Shown here piece after piece: positions 36,305 through 44,354 of a DNA stretch of 64,000 nt. This DNA comes from Cellulomonas fengjieae (GTDB lineage: Bacteria > Actinomycetota > Actinomycetes > Actinomycetales > Cellulomonadaceae). Position numbers and translations under genes: made by a program. The first letter of the stretch is position 1. The number at the start of each line of letters is the position of its first letter. The DNA is taken from positions 3,100,001-3,164,000 of the forward strand of contig NZ_CP074404.1 of NCBI RefSeq assembly GCF_018388465.1, in the 5' to 3' direction. The notes beneath the pieces were generated by a model that was not told the origin of the DNA, did no database searches, and saw only the letters and a program-made list of their open reading frames with translations.

Positions 36305-36310
36305 ACCCTA
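36305..36310 (-). promoter_or_regulatory. Leaderless-type -10 (TAGGGT) for the DUF4232 gene
   Basis: The minus-strand TAGGGT ends 7 bp before GTG 36297. It lies in the 24-bp gap after the upstream membrane protein gene. Confidence 0.55.
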
Positions 36311-36321
36311 TCGATGCCGCG

Positions 36322-37074
36322 TCAGCGCTGGGCGTGCCCGGCCGCCCGCATCGTCTCGGCGAGGAAGCCGAGCTCGGCGTCCCGCGCCGCCGCCGCGGCC
36401 GCCTGGTCGATCAGCCCGCGCTCCGCGAGCTCACCGATCGCCGCGTCGAGGTCGGCCCGGATGGCAACACGTTCCTCGGGCGACAGGCTCTCGATCCCGG
36501 CGCGCCGCCGCTCCGCCTCGGGACCTTCCTTCACGCGCCTGCGGCTGCCGAGCTGGAACATCGTCCCGACGACGAAGCCGACGAGCGCGACCCCGGCGAC
36601 CACTGTCGCCCACACGGCCCAGTTCTCGACCCCCTCAGCGCGGCCGTGCTGCACGATGGAGAACGCCGCCAGGGCCCCGAGGATGCCGGTCGTGAACGCG
36701 GTGACCGTGTTCATGTACGTCGGCACGCGCCCGCCGAACACCCACACCAGCGCTGCACCGATCAGATACACCAGAGCGCCGAGGTACAGGACGCCCGACA
36801 CGGGGATCATCCGCTCGTAGTCGGGCGTGGTCGCGCCGAAGCGGTAGCCGTTGTACAGCACCGCGTACCCGACGATCGATGCCAGCCAGAAGAAGACGAC
36901 GACGATCGTCGCGCCGGCCATCGCCGCCCACTCCCCCGTGCCGATCCGGCGCCGCGGCGGAGGAAGCGCGTCGAAGACGGGCCGGTGCGCGTGGAAGGCG
37001 GCGCGCTCGACGTCGATCCAGCGGATCCGCGAGCCGGGCTGGATGCGGCGGGTACGGGCTACGGCGGTCAACAC
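36322..37074 (-). CDS. Four-helix membrane protein with soluble C-terminus
   Basis: This unrecognised 250-residue protein has a basic N-terminus, four hydrophobic segments (about 48-72, 90-114, 122-142, 152-174) and a charged, helical C-terminal tail (about 178-250) with ESLSPEERVAIRADLDAAIGELAERGLID, reminiscent of SHOCT-like oligomerisation segments. AGGAGG lies 4 nt before GTG 37074; TTG 37071 is also possible. It may be cotranscribed with the DUF4232 gene, which however has its own promoter box. Confidence 0.7.
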   Translation of the reverse strand: MLTAVARTRRIQPGSRIRWIDVERAAFHAHRPVFDALPPPRRRIGTGEWAAMAGATIVVVFFWLASIVGYAVLYNGYRFGATTPDYERMIPVSGVLYLGALVYLIGAALVWVFGGRVPTYMNTVTAFTTGILGALAAFSIVQHGRAEGVENWAVWATVVAGVALVGFVVGTMFQLGSRRRVKEGPEAERRRAGIESLSPEERVAIRADLDAAIGELAERGLIDQAAAAAARDAELGFLAETMRAAGHAQR

Positions 37075-37159
37075 GGCCTCCTGGGGTTGACGCGCACAGT
37101 AACCGCGCGACGCCGCTCACAGACCTGCTTCCCAGCAGAACCACCTGTCCGCGCTAGTT

Positions 37160-37176
37160 GCCTACAGCTCGTAGGC
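37160..37176 (+). promoter_or_regulatory. Inverted-repeat operator upstream of the TetR gene
   Basis: GCCTAC and GTAGGC form a perfect 6-bp inverted repeat with a 5-bp centre, 31 bp before the TetR start. Position and size suit autoregulation by the downstream TetR protein. Confidence 0.55.
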
Positions 37177-37207
37177 TTAGGACATCGCTCTATAGGAAGG
37201 CGCGCCC

Positions 37208-37801
37208 ATGAACGCCCGTGCGGGACTCACCGTCCCGGTGCTGACGACCGCCGCCGCGGAGCTCGCCGACGAGGTGGGCTTCGACCAGGTCACGGTCTCC
37301 GCACTGGCCCGCCGCGTCGGCGTTCAGCCCGCCAGCCTGTACGCCCACCTGCGCGGCTCCGACGACCTGCGCACCCGGATCAGCGTGCTCGCTCTCGGTG
37401 AGCTCGGGGACCGCCTGGCGGTCGCGCTGGCCGGTCGCGCCGGTCGGGAGGCGCTGCAGGCGCTGATCGACGTGATGCGGGAGTACGCCCATGCGCACCC
37501 CGGTCGGTGGGCCGCCACGCAGGTGCGCGTCGACATCACGCAGGCGGCCGCCGTCGGCGCCCGGGTCTCCGCCCTCATGACGGGCGCGCTGCACGGCTAC
37601 GGACTGGCTCCCACGGAGCTGCCGCACGCGGTGCGGTTCGTCGGGAGCACCGTCAACGGCTTCCTGCACCTGCGGGCGATCGGCGGCTTCGACAACTCCG
37701 TCCCCGACCCCGAGCATTCCTGGGCCCGGATGGCCGACGCGCTCGACGGCGCCCTGCGCGCGTGGCCCGGCGCGCACCCCACCACAGGAGCGAGACCATG
37801 A
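37208..37801 (+). CDS. TetR-family regulator with WHG domain
   Basis: The 197-residue regulator has a TetR helix-turn-helix (about 8-55; VTVSALARRVGVQPASLYAHLRG) and a ligand-binding domain of the TetR_C_33/WHG type (FVGSTVNGFLHLRAIGGF). A GGAAGG ribosome-binding site precedes ATG 37208. Its stop overlaps the next ATG by 4 bp, so the hydrolase is probably under its control, with the palindrome at 37160-37176 as binding site. The inducer could be the hydrolase substrate; this is inference. Confidence 0.88.
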   Translation: MNARAGLTVPVLTTAAAELADEVGFDQVTVSALARRVGVQPASLYAHLRGSDDLRTRISVLALGELGDRLAVALAGRAGREALQALIDVMREYAHAHPGRWAATQVRVDITQAAAVGARVSALMTGALHGYGLAPTELPHAVRFVGSTVNGFLHLRAIGGFDNSVPDPEHSWARMADALDGALRAWPGAHPTTGARP

Positions 37802-38961
37802 GCACCCTGACCCGCATCCCGCTGACCGACGACCTCTTCCGCGGCGCGCTCGAGATCGAGCGGACCGACCGCGGCGTGCAGCCGCACCGGCTGCCGGGCT
37901 GGGTCCGGCGCCAGCTGCCGGACCCGCAGCTGCTCATGGCCGAGGCGCAGCCGTCCGGCGTGCGGCTGGTCTTCCGCACGCGCGCGACGCGGATCGCGCT
38001 CGACTCCCGGCCGACCCGCGTCTCCTACGTCGGGGCGCCCGCGCGCCCGGACGGCGTCTACGAGCTGCTCGTCGACGGGGAGCACGTGGGCAGCGCGACG
38101 GTCGACGGCGGCGACGTGCTGTCGATCGACCCGATCACCGGCGCGCGAGAGGTCCGTCCGGGTGAGCCCGGCACGGTGTCGTTCGGCGGCCTGCCGGACC
38201 GGGACAAGACCGTGGAGCTCTGGCTCCCGCACAACGAGCTCGCCGTACTGGTCGAGCTGCGTACCGACGCCCCCGTCGAGCCCGTGTCCCCCGGCGACCG
38301 CCCGGTCTGGCTGCACCACGGCTCGTCGATCAGCCACGGCTCCAACGCCCTGACGCCGACGGGCACCTGGCCGGCGCTCGCCCCGCGGGCGGCCGGCGTG
38401 GAGCTGGTCAACCTCGGGTTCGGCGGCAGCGCGCTGCTCGACCCGCAGACCGCCCGCACCATGCGCGACACCCCCGCCGACCTGATCAGCGTGAAGATCG
38501 GCATCAACATCGTCAACGGCGACACCATGCGGCTGCGCACGTTCACCGCGGCGGTGCACGGCTTCCTCGACACTCTCCGCGACGGCCACCCGGAGACGCC
38601 GCTGCTCGTCGTGTCCCCCATCCTGTGCCCGATCCACGAGCACACCCCCGGACCGGGCGCGTTCGACCCGAGCTCGTTCGGCTCGGGCACCGTGCGCTTC
38701 ATCGCCACCGGTGACCCGGCGGAGGTCGCCGCGGGCAAGCTGACCCTGACCGTCGTCCGCGACGAGCTGAGCCGCATCGTGGCCCAGCGCCGCCAGGACG
38801 ACCCCGCCCTCGCCTACCTCGACGGGCGCGAGCTGTACGGGCCCGACGACGCGACGGACCACCCGCTGCCCGATGCGCTGCACCCCGACGCGGCGACGCA
38901 CCGGATCATCGGCGAGCGCTTCGCGCGGCTGGCGTTCGGCCCCGGCGGCGCGCTCTCCTGA
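37798..38961 (+). CDS. SGNH/GDSL-family hydrolase with N-terminal beta domain
   Basis: The 387-residue cytosolic protein has an N-terminal beta-sandwich (about 40-160) and an SGNH hydrolase domain (about 165-380). The family blocks are visible: I, HHGSSISHGS (nucleophile Ser); II, NLGFGGSALLD; III, VKIGINIVNGD; V, DALHPDAATH with catalytic Asp and His. This layout occurs in carbohydrate esterases and acyl hydrolases. There is no signal peptide, so it acts on an imported or intracellular ester. AGGAG lies 9 nt before ATG 37798; translationally coupled to the TetR gene. Confidence 0.85.
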   Translation: MSTLTRIPLTDDLFRGALEIERTDRGVQPHRLPGWVRRQLPDPQLLMAEAQPSGVRLVFRTRATRIALDSRPTRVSYVGAPARPDGVYELLVDGEHVGSATVDGGDVLSIDPITGAREVRPGEPGTVSFGGLPDRDKTVELWLPHNELAVLVELRTDAPVEPVSPGDRPVWLHHGSSISHGSNALTPTGTWPALAPRAAGVELVNLGFGGSALLDPQTARTMRDTPADLISVKIGINIVNGDTMRLRTFTAAVHGFLDTLRDGHPETPLLVVSPILCPIHEHTPGPGAFDPSSFGSGTVRFIATGDPAEVAAGKLTLTVVRDELSRIVAQRRQDDPALAYLDGRELYGPDDATDHPLPDALHPDAATHRIIGERFARLAFGPGGALS

Positions 38962-38999
38962 CGGGTCCGCAGGCGCCGCCGTGTGGGGCGGGCGCGTGG

Positions 39000-39974
39000 C
39001 TACACGCCGGCGGCGGCGACCATGCGGATGGCGGCAGGCCGCGTGCCCGACGACGCCGGCATCCTGTCCAGCACGTCGCCGAAGCCGCTGCGCGACGCGT
39101 CGTCGGGGTGCTGCCACCGATACTCCCGCGTCAGGCGGATCGTGTGCTTGATGCGCCCGTCGCTGACCGCGAACACGTGCAGGTTGCCGACCGACCCCGT
39201 GATCGCCGGGCGCGTGAGCGGTCCGGCGAACGTCGGGTCCACCGCCGCACGGACGGAGCCGAAGGTGTTCTGCCAGGAGCTGTCGTCGATCCGGATGGTG
39301 TGCCGCAGCTCCCGGTCGTCGCCGGCGACGACGTGCAGCTGCCCCGCGACGCCGGCCGCCGCAAGGAAAGGGAAGCCGCCCAAGACCCGCTGCTCGTTCG
39401 GGTAGAGGGCCTCCAGGAAGTGGTCGCCCTGCAGCGCGCCGGTGCGCGCTCGGCGGATCGTGTGCACCAGGTGGGACGTCCCGTCCGGGTCCATGGCGCG
39501 GACGAGCACGTGCAGGTCGCCGCCGACGTTCGCGGCGGCCACGCCGGTCATCCCGGGCCGGTACTTCGAGGTCGCGGCGCTCGCCCTCGTCCATCCCCCG
39601 TCGGTGCGCGTCGAGACCCACACGCGGTCCCAGGCCCGGTCGCCGTACGTGCCGCTCGCGCACACGTCGAGGCGGGGGCCGAACCCCGCGACGGACACAA
39701 ACGCCAGGTCGGCGCCCCCGTCCGGCCACCCCTCGGGCAGGAAGTTCCCCCACCCGGCCTGCCAGGTCGACGAGTCGAACCGGATCGTGTGCACGTATCG
39801 CCCCGCACCGGTCGCGCACACCTGGAGCCCGCGGTCGGTCAGCGCGCAGCTCACCGAGTACGGCTCCGCGATGGTCAGGCCCGCTGAAGCGAACGGCGTC
39901 CACCGTCCGCCGTCGTCCCGCTCCGCGTGCCAGGTCGTGCCGTTGACGTCGATGGCGACCAGATGGATCGGCAT
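39000..39974 (-). CDS. Repeat-built, propeller-like protein (HTIR repeats)
   Basis: This 324-residue protein is built of about six repeats of 47-56 residues. Four carry the core H-T-I-R (residues 62-65, 171-174, 225-228, 277-280); two are degenerate (near 15 and 120). Each repeat pairs this strand with a Trp shortly after and a Gly-x-Leu-His-Val strand before, as in beta-propeller lectins (PLL/tectonin-like). No signal peptide or catalytic motif is visible. ATG 39974 has a GGGGGAG ribosome-binding site. A sugar-binding or tail-fibre-like role is possible; the family is not recognised with certainty. Confidence 0.7.
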   Translation of the reverse strand: MPIHLVAIDVNGTTWHAERDDGGRWTPFASAGLTIAEPYSVSCALTDRGLQVCATGAGRYVHTIRFDSSTWQAGWGNFLPEGWPDGGADLAFVSVAGFGPRLDVCASGTYGDRAWDRVWVSTRTDGGWTRASAATSKYRPGMTGVAAANVGGDLHVLVRAMDPDGTSHLVHTIRRARTGALQGDHFLEALYPNEQRVLGGFPFLAAAGVAGQLHVVAGDDRELRHTIRIDDSSWQNTFGSVRAAVDPTFAGPLTRPAITGSVGNLHVFAVSDGRIKHTIRLTREYRWQHPDDASRSGFGDVLDRMPASSGTRPAAIRMVAAAGV

Positions 39975-40145
39975 GTCTCCCCCACGAGTCGGTCGGCCGG
40001 CGCTCCGGGCGTCGGCGACGAGGAACTGTCCTGCACGGGAGGAGGCGCCCCCGCGCCGATGGATACGTCGGGGCGGGCACGGCACGGCACCACACGGCGC
40101 CGCGGACCCTTGGCAACGCGCGTGCGTCGCGCCAGAGTCGTTGCC

Positions 40146-41465
40146 ATGCCCGCAGCCGCAGCCCTGCCCGTCGCGTTCACCGGCGAGGTCCTCGTCCCGG
40201 GCTCGCCCGGGTACGACGAGGCGCGCGCCGTCTGGAACGGCGCCGTCGACCGCCGACCGGCGTACGTGGTCCGCTGCGCCGACCCGCAGGACGTGCGCGC
40301 CGCGGTCACCGTCGCGCGTCGGCTGGGCCTGCCGATCGGGGTCCGGGGCGGCGGGCACAGCGCCGCGGGGCACGCCGTCCCCGACGGCGGGCTCATGATC
40401 GACCTGTCCCGGATGGCCGGGGTCGTCGTCGATCCGCCCGCCCGGACCGCACAGGTCCAGGGCGGGGCGCTGCTGGGTGCCATGGACGCCGCCACGCAGC
40501 CGTTCGGGCTCGCGACGACGGCCGGCATCGTCTCGCACACCGGCATCGGTGGCCTCGCGCTCGGCGGCGGCGTCGGCTGGCTCGCGCGGCAGCTCGGACT
40601 GCTGTGCGACAACGTGGTCGGGTTCGAGGTCGTGACGGCGGCGGGCGAGCTCGTCCGGGCCTCGGCCGACGAGCACCCCGACCTGTTCTGGGCCCTGCGG
40701 GGCGGCGGCGGGAACTTCGGTGTGGTCACCCGGTTCGACGTCGCGCTGCACGACGTCGGTACGCAGGCGCTCTCGGCCGAGGTCGACCTGCGCGCCGCCG
40801 ACGGGTTCGGCGCGCTGCAGGAGTGGCTCGGCGGGGCGGTGGACGCGCCGCGGCCGGCGACGTTCCACGCGGAGGTGCTGGCCGGCGGCCCGCTCACGCT
40901 CGGGTTCGTCTGGGTGGGGCCGCCCGACGCCGCCGACCCGCTCGTGGCCCGGCTCGACGCCCTCGGCACGCCGCTGACCCGACGCGTCGAGCCGCTGAGC
41001 TACCTGGACCTGCAGCGCCGCTTCGACCTTCCCACGGCCCACGGCCGCCGCCGCTACGCGAAGAGCCATCTGGTCGCCGAGCTGCCGGACGCGGCGCTGA
41101 CCGCCTTCCTCGCGCACGCCGACGCCGAGATCGGAGCGGCGAGCCTCATGACGTACGGCGGCGCCATCGCGGACGTCGACCCCGCGGCGACGGCGTTCCC
41201 GCACCGTGGAGCACGGTTCGAGTACGACGCCGGGGCGGCCTGGGACGACCCCGCGGACGACGAACGCCACGTGGGGACGTGCCGCGCGCTGGCGGCGGGC
41301 CTCGGGCCCTGGAGCACCGGCGTGTACGTCAACGCGGTCGCCGAGAGCGAGGACGCCGAGGTGCGCCGGGCCTACGGGAGCTCCTACGCGCGCCTGCGGG
41401 CGGTCAAGTCGCAGTGGGACCCGGACAACGTCTTCGCGCTCAACGCCAACATCCCGCCGGCCTGA
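40146..41465 (+). CDS. FAD-linked oxidoreductase of the berberine-bridge type
   Basis: The 439-residue enzyme has a PCMH-type FAD domain (about 35-205) and a C-terminal BBE segment (YARLRAVKSQWDPDNVFALNANIPP). His71 in RGGGHSAAGHA is placed for 8-alpha-histidyl FAD linkage; the second Cys linkage of glucooligosaccharide-oxidase types is absent (TGIGGLALGGGVGWL lacks it), so the flavin is likely mono-covalent. Such enzymes oxidise sugars, alcohols or secondary metabolites. No signal peptide. ATG 40146 is preceded by a near-TANNNT box (CAGAGT) at 7 bp but no good ribosome-binding site. Confidence 0.87.
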   Translation: MPAAAALPVAFTGEVLVPGSPGYDEARAVWNGAVDRRPAYVVRCADPQDVRAAVTVARRLGLPIGVRGGGHSAAGHAVPDGGLMIDLSRMAGVVVDPPARTAQVQGGALLGAMDAATQPFGLATTAGIVSHTGIGGLALGGGVGWLARQLGLLCDNVVGFEVVTAAGELVRASADEHPDLFWALRGGGGNFGVVTRFDVALHDVGTQALSAEVDLRAADGFGALQEWLGGAVDAPRPATFHAEVLAGGPLTLGFVWVGPPDAADPLVARLDALGTPLTRRVEPLSYLDLQRRFDLPTAHGRRRYAKSHLVAELPDAALTAFLAHADAEIGAASLMTYGGAIADVDPAATAFPHRGARFEYDAGAAWDDPADDERHVGTCRALAAGLGPWSTGVYVNAVAESEDAEVRRAYGSSYARLRAVKSQWDPDNVFALNANIPPA

Positions 41466-41468
41466 CGG

Positions 41469-42389
41469 TCAGCGACCGAGGGCCGCCAGCCGCTGCGGGA
41501 CCTCGTCGGCCGCGTCGGTGGCGGGCGACAGAGGCGCGCACGCCTGGCGCAGCACGTCCTGCAGCTGCTGGTCGTTGAGGTCCCGGGCGCGCGCACCCGC
41601 CGACGCGGCGCGGTACCTGTCCCAGTCGAGCACCTCGCCGGCGTCGCTCCAGAGCGTCTCGTACTCGCCGTTGACCAGCTCGTACAACCGCGAGTGCCGG
41701 TGCAGCTCGTAGGTGAAGAAGTCGTTCGCCGTGATGCGTCCGTGCACCGGGTCGCGGTTGTGCATGTACGGGCCCGTGACCAGCTGGGAGTCCACCTTGT
41801 ACGTGTCGGAGAACAGCGGCTTGTCGGTGAAGCGCACCTCGCACGTCGGCAGCCCCTGCTCGGCGCCGCGCGCGAACGCGTCGAGCACGGCGAAGTAGTT
41901 CTGCATCACGCGCTCCTGCTCGCCGTACACGGACCGGTACGCCTCGAACCACGGCGGGCTGACCAACAGCCGGCAGGTGACGCCCCGGCGCGCGAGCGAC
42001 TCGATCTGCGGCACGAGGCCGCGGGTGAGGATCAGGCGGTACCCCGACGCCCAGAAGGTGTGCTCGCACCGGTCCATCAGCCCGCCGAGCAGCTCGCCCT
42101 TCTGGAAGTGCAGGTTCGAGATGCCCAGCTTCTCGATGCCCTCCAGGAAGATGTCGTTCGTGTGCTCCTTGAACTTCACGTAGGTCTCGGACAGGAGCAC
42201 CAGGACCGAGGCCAGCAGCGACGTGGCGATTGCGAGAGCGAGCTCCGGCAGGAACCCGTCCTGGTCGTGGGTCCGGCCGTACGCGACCACCGCCCCGGCC
42301 ATGCCGAGGACGAGCAGGACCAGGACGTACAGGTTGTGGTGCAACCGGTACGCGCGCAGGCGGCGGTGCACGGTGAGGCGTTCGCTCAT
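41469..42389 (-). CDS. Two-TM membrane protein with large cytosolic domain
   Basis: The 306-residue protein has two N-terminal membrane helices (about 19-37 and 48-67) and a roughly 235-residue cytosolic domain. The part HTFWASGYRLILTRGLVPQIESLARRGVTCRLLVSPPWF looks like the N-terminal half of a phospholipase-D-like fold (helix, RGV, strand), but no HxKxxxxD motif is present. Function unknown; the layout (two TMs plus an enzyme-like sensor domain) is seen in some defence or stress effectors. ATG 42389 overlaps the GNAT stop by 4 bp, so the two are coupled. Confidence 0.65.
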   Translation of the reverse strand: MSERLTVHRRLRAYRLHHNLYVLVLLVLGMAGAVVAYGRTHDQDGFLPELALAIATSLLASVLVLLSETYVKFKEHTNDIFLEGIEKLGISNLHFQKGELLGGLMDRCEHTFWASGYRLILTRGLVPQIESLARRGVTCRLLVSPPWFEAYRSVYGEQERVMQNYFAVLDAFARGAEQGLPTCEVRFTDKPLFSDTYKVDSQLVTGPYMHNRDPVHGRITANDFFTYELHRHSRLYELVNGEYETLWSDAGEVLDWDRYRAASAGARARDLNDQQLQDVLRQACAPLSPATDAADEVPQRLAALGR

Positions 42390-42925
42390 CGGGATCCCTG
42401 TTCCAGGAGCAGGTAGACGGTGTCGAGCCCGGGTCCTCGGTCGTCCGGCAGCCGGATGACCTCGGCGAACCCGAGGCTCGCGAGCAGCGCGAGGTGCGAG
42501 GCGTTCCCCGACCAGGTGCGCGTGGCCACCGCGCGGCCGGCCGGACCGTCGAGCAGCGCCCGGTACAGGGCGCGTCCCACCCCTCGCCCGCGCGCGGTCG
42601 GCGCGACGACGATGGTCGTCACGTAGGCCACGGGGCCGATCGGGAGCCGACCGTCGACTGCCACGACGTGGTCCGGGCGGTAGGACAGGAAGCCGAGCAC
42701 CCCGTCCGCGTCCTGCGCGACGAGCAGCTCCTGGTCCAGGACCGCAGCCAGGTACGCGTCGATGCCCGCTCGCGCGGTCGCGGGCCCGAGCGCTGACTGC
42801 AGGGTGCCGGTGCGCGACGACAGCGGCGGTACGAACTCCTCGTCCGCGCCGGTCAGCAGCCCGTGCAGCGCGTCGTCGAGCCCTCGCGGCGCCGCAGGGT
42901 GCACACGGAAGTCGGTGGAGGTCAC
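42386..42925 (-). CDS. GNAT-family N-acetyltransferase
   Basis: The 179-residue protein has the GNAT core: strand VAYVTTIVVAPTARGRGVGRALYRALL with the acetyl-CoA loop, and WSGNASHLALLASLGFAEVIRLPDDRGPG. GTG 42925 has GGGAGG upstream. Its stop overlaps the next gene start by 4 bp, so it is co-translated with the two-TM protein. The substrate is unknown. Confidence 0.85.
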   Translation of the reverse strand: MTSTDFRVHPAAPRGLDDALHGLLTGADEEFVPPLSSRTGTLQSALGPATARAGIDAYLAAVLDQELLVAQDADGVLGFLSYRPDHVVAVDGRLPIGPVAYVTTIVVAPTARGRGVGRALYRALLDGPAGRAVATRTWSGNASHLALLASLGFAEVIRLPDDRGPGLDTVYLLLEQGSR

Positions 42926-43020
42926 GCCCTCCCATCGGCCGGCGCTGGTCCCGTGTGAGACGGCGACGCCGACTGGTCATCGTGCGGAGCCGATCTGGCC
43001 CGACCAGGACTAGACACGGC

Positions 43021-43042
43021 GTGTATACCTCGTGTGTATAGT
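43021..43042 (+). promoter_or_regulatory. PadR-gene promoter with direct repeats and leaderless -10
   Basis: The heptamer GTGTATA occurs at 43021-43027 and 43034-43040. The second copy overlaps TATAGT (43037-43042), a TANNNT box ending 6 bp before ATG 43049. A repressor on these repeats would cover the -10, which suits autoregulation by the PadR product. Confidence 0.55.
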
Positions 43043-43048
43043 GGCGCC

Positions 43049-43570
43049 ATGAGCATCGCCCCCGCCCTCCTCGGGCTCCTGCAGGCCGGCCCCCGGCACG
43101 GCTACGACCTCAAGCGGGCGTACGACGAGCGCTTCGGCCAGGATCGCCCCCTCGCTTACGGCCAGGTCTACGCCACCCTGGCCCGCCTGCTGAAGAACGG
43201 GCTCGTCGAGGTCGAGTCCGAGCCCGGCGACGGCCCGGACCGCAAGCGGTACGCGATCACCGACGCCGGCGTCAGCGACGTCGAGCAGTGGCTCTCCCAC
43301 CCCGAGAAGCCCGAGCCCTACCTGCACAGCACGCTCTACACCAAGGTCGTCCTCGCGCTGCTCACGGGGCACGACCCCGCCGACGTCCTCGACACCCAGC
43401 GCGCCGAGCACCTGCGCCTCATGCGCGAGCTCACGCGGCGCAAGGCCGACGGCGACCTTGCGGACCAGCTCATCTGCGACCACGCCCTGTTCCACCTCGA
43501 GGCGGACCTGCGCTGGCTCGAGCTCACCGCGGCACGGCTCGACCAGCTCGCCTCCGCGGTCCGCGCGTGA
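43049..43570 (+). CDS. PadR-family transcriptional regulator
   Basis: The 173-residue regulator has a winged-helix PadR domain (about 1-75: LLGLLQAGPRHGYDLKRAYDERFG ... VYATLARLLKNGLVEVE) and a C-terminal dimerisation helix region (about 95-170), i.e. the PadR-s2/Vir type. Such proteins repress multidrug transporters and release on ligand binding. The ABC genes 55 bp downstream are the likely targets. ATG 43049 is preferred over GTG 43034 because of the leaderless -10 at 43037-43042. Confidence 0.9.
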   Translation: MSIAPALLGLLQAGPRHGYDLKRAYDERFGQDRPLAYGQVYATLARLLKNGLVEVESEPGDGPDRKRYAITDAGVSDVEQWLSHPEKPEPYLHSTLYTKVVLALLTGHDPADVLDTQRAEHLRLMRELTRRKADGDLADQLICDHALFHLEADLRWLELTAARLDQLASAVRA

Positions 43571-43625
43571 CGCGCCCCGACCGCACTGCCTCACGCCCGC
43601 TCACCACCGACCTCAGGGGGACCCC

Positions 43626-44354
43626 GTGACCGCTGTGCCGCCCATGCCCACCGACCGCACCGCCACCCACGTGCAGCCTCCCGGGGCGCTGCTGGTCGCG
43701 AAGGGCGTCCACGTCGCGTTCGGCCCGACGACCGCCCTGGCCGACGCGTCCCTCGAGGTGAACCCCGGCGAGGTCCTCGCCCTCATGGGCCCCTCGGGGT
43801 CCGGCAAGTCGACGCTCCTGCACTGCCTGGCCGGCATCCTGCGGCCGGACTCCGGCACGGTCGCCTACCAGGGGCGCGACGTCACCTCGATGTCGGACGC
43901 CGAGCGCAGCGCGCTGCGGCGCTCGGAGTTCGGCTTCGTCTTCCAGTTCGGCCAGCTGGTGCCGGAGCTGACGTGCGAGGAGAACGTGGCCCTGCCGCTC
44001 CGCCTTGCGGGCGTCACGCGGCGCGAGGCGCACCGCACCGCGCGCGACTGGCTCAGCCGGCTCGAGGTGCCGGACATCGCCGACAAGCGGCCCGGCCAGG
44101 TCTCGGGCGGGCAGGGGCAGCGCGCCGCGGTCGCGCGTGCGCTGATCACGCGGCCGCGGGTCGTCTTCGCCGACGAGCCGACGGGTGCGCTCGACTCGCT
44201 CAACGGCGAGCGCGTCATGCAGCTGCTCGTCGCGGCCGCGCGGGACACGGGGGCCGCCGTGGTGCTCGTGACGCACGAGGCGCGCGTCGCCGCGTACTCG
44301 GACCGCGAGGCCGTGGTCCGTGACGGCCGCGTGCGCGAGCAGGTGCGCGCATGA
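43626..44354 (+). CDS. MacB/LolD-type ABC transporter ATPase
   Basis: The 242-residue ATPase has Walker A GPSGSGKST, Q-loop FQFGQLVPELT, signature VSGGQGQR, Walker B VVFADEPTG and switch His in VLVTHE. It belongs to the MacB/LolD/FtsE-like group that powers mechanotransmission permeases of the FtsX type. It pairs with the permease that starts in its last codons. GTG 43626 has AGGGGG upstream; a later ATG (43644) is possible. Confidence 0.92.
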   Translation: MTAVPPMPTDRTATHVQPPGALLVAKGVHVAFGPTTALADASLEVNPGEVLALMGPSGSGKSTLLHCLAGILRPDSGTVAYQGRDVTSMSDAERSALRRSEFGFVFQFGQLVPELTCEENVALPLRLAGVTRREAHRTARDWLSRLEVPDIADKRPGQVSGGQGQRAAVARALITRPRVVFADEPTGALDSLNGERVMQLLVAAARDTGAAVVLVTHEARVAAYSDREAVVRDGRVREQVRA

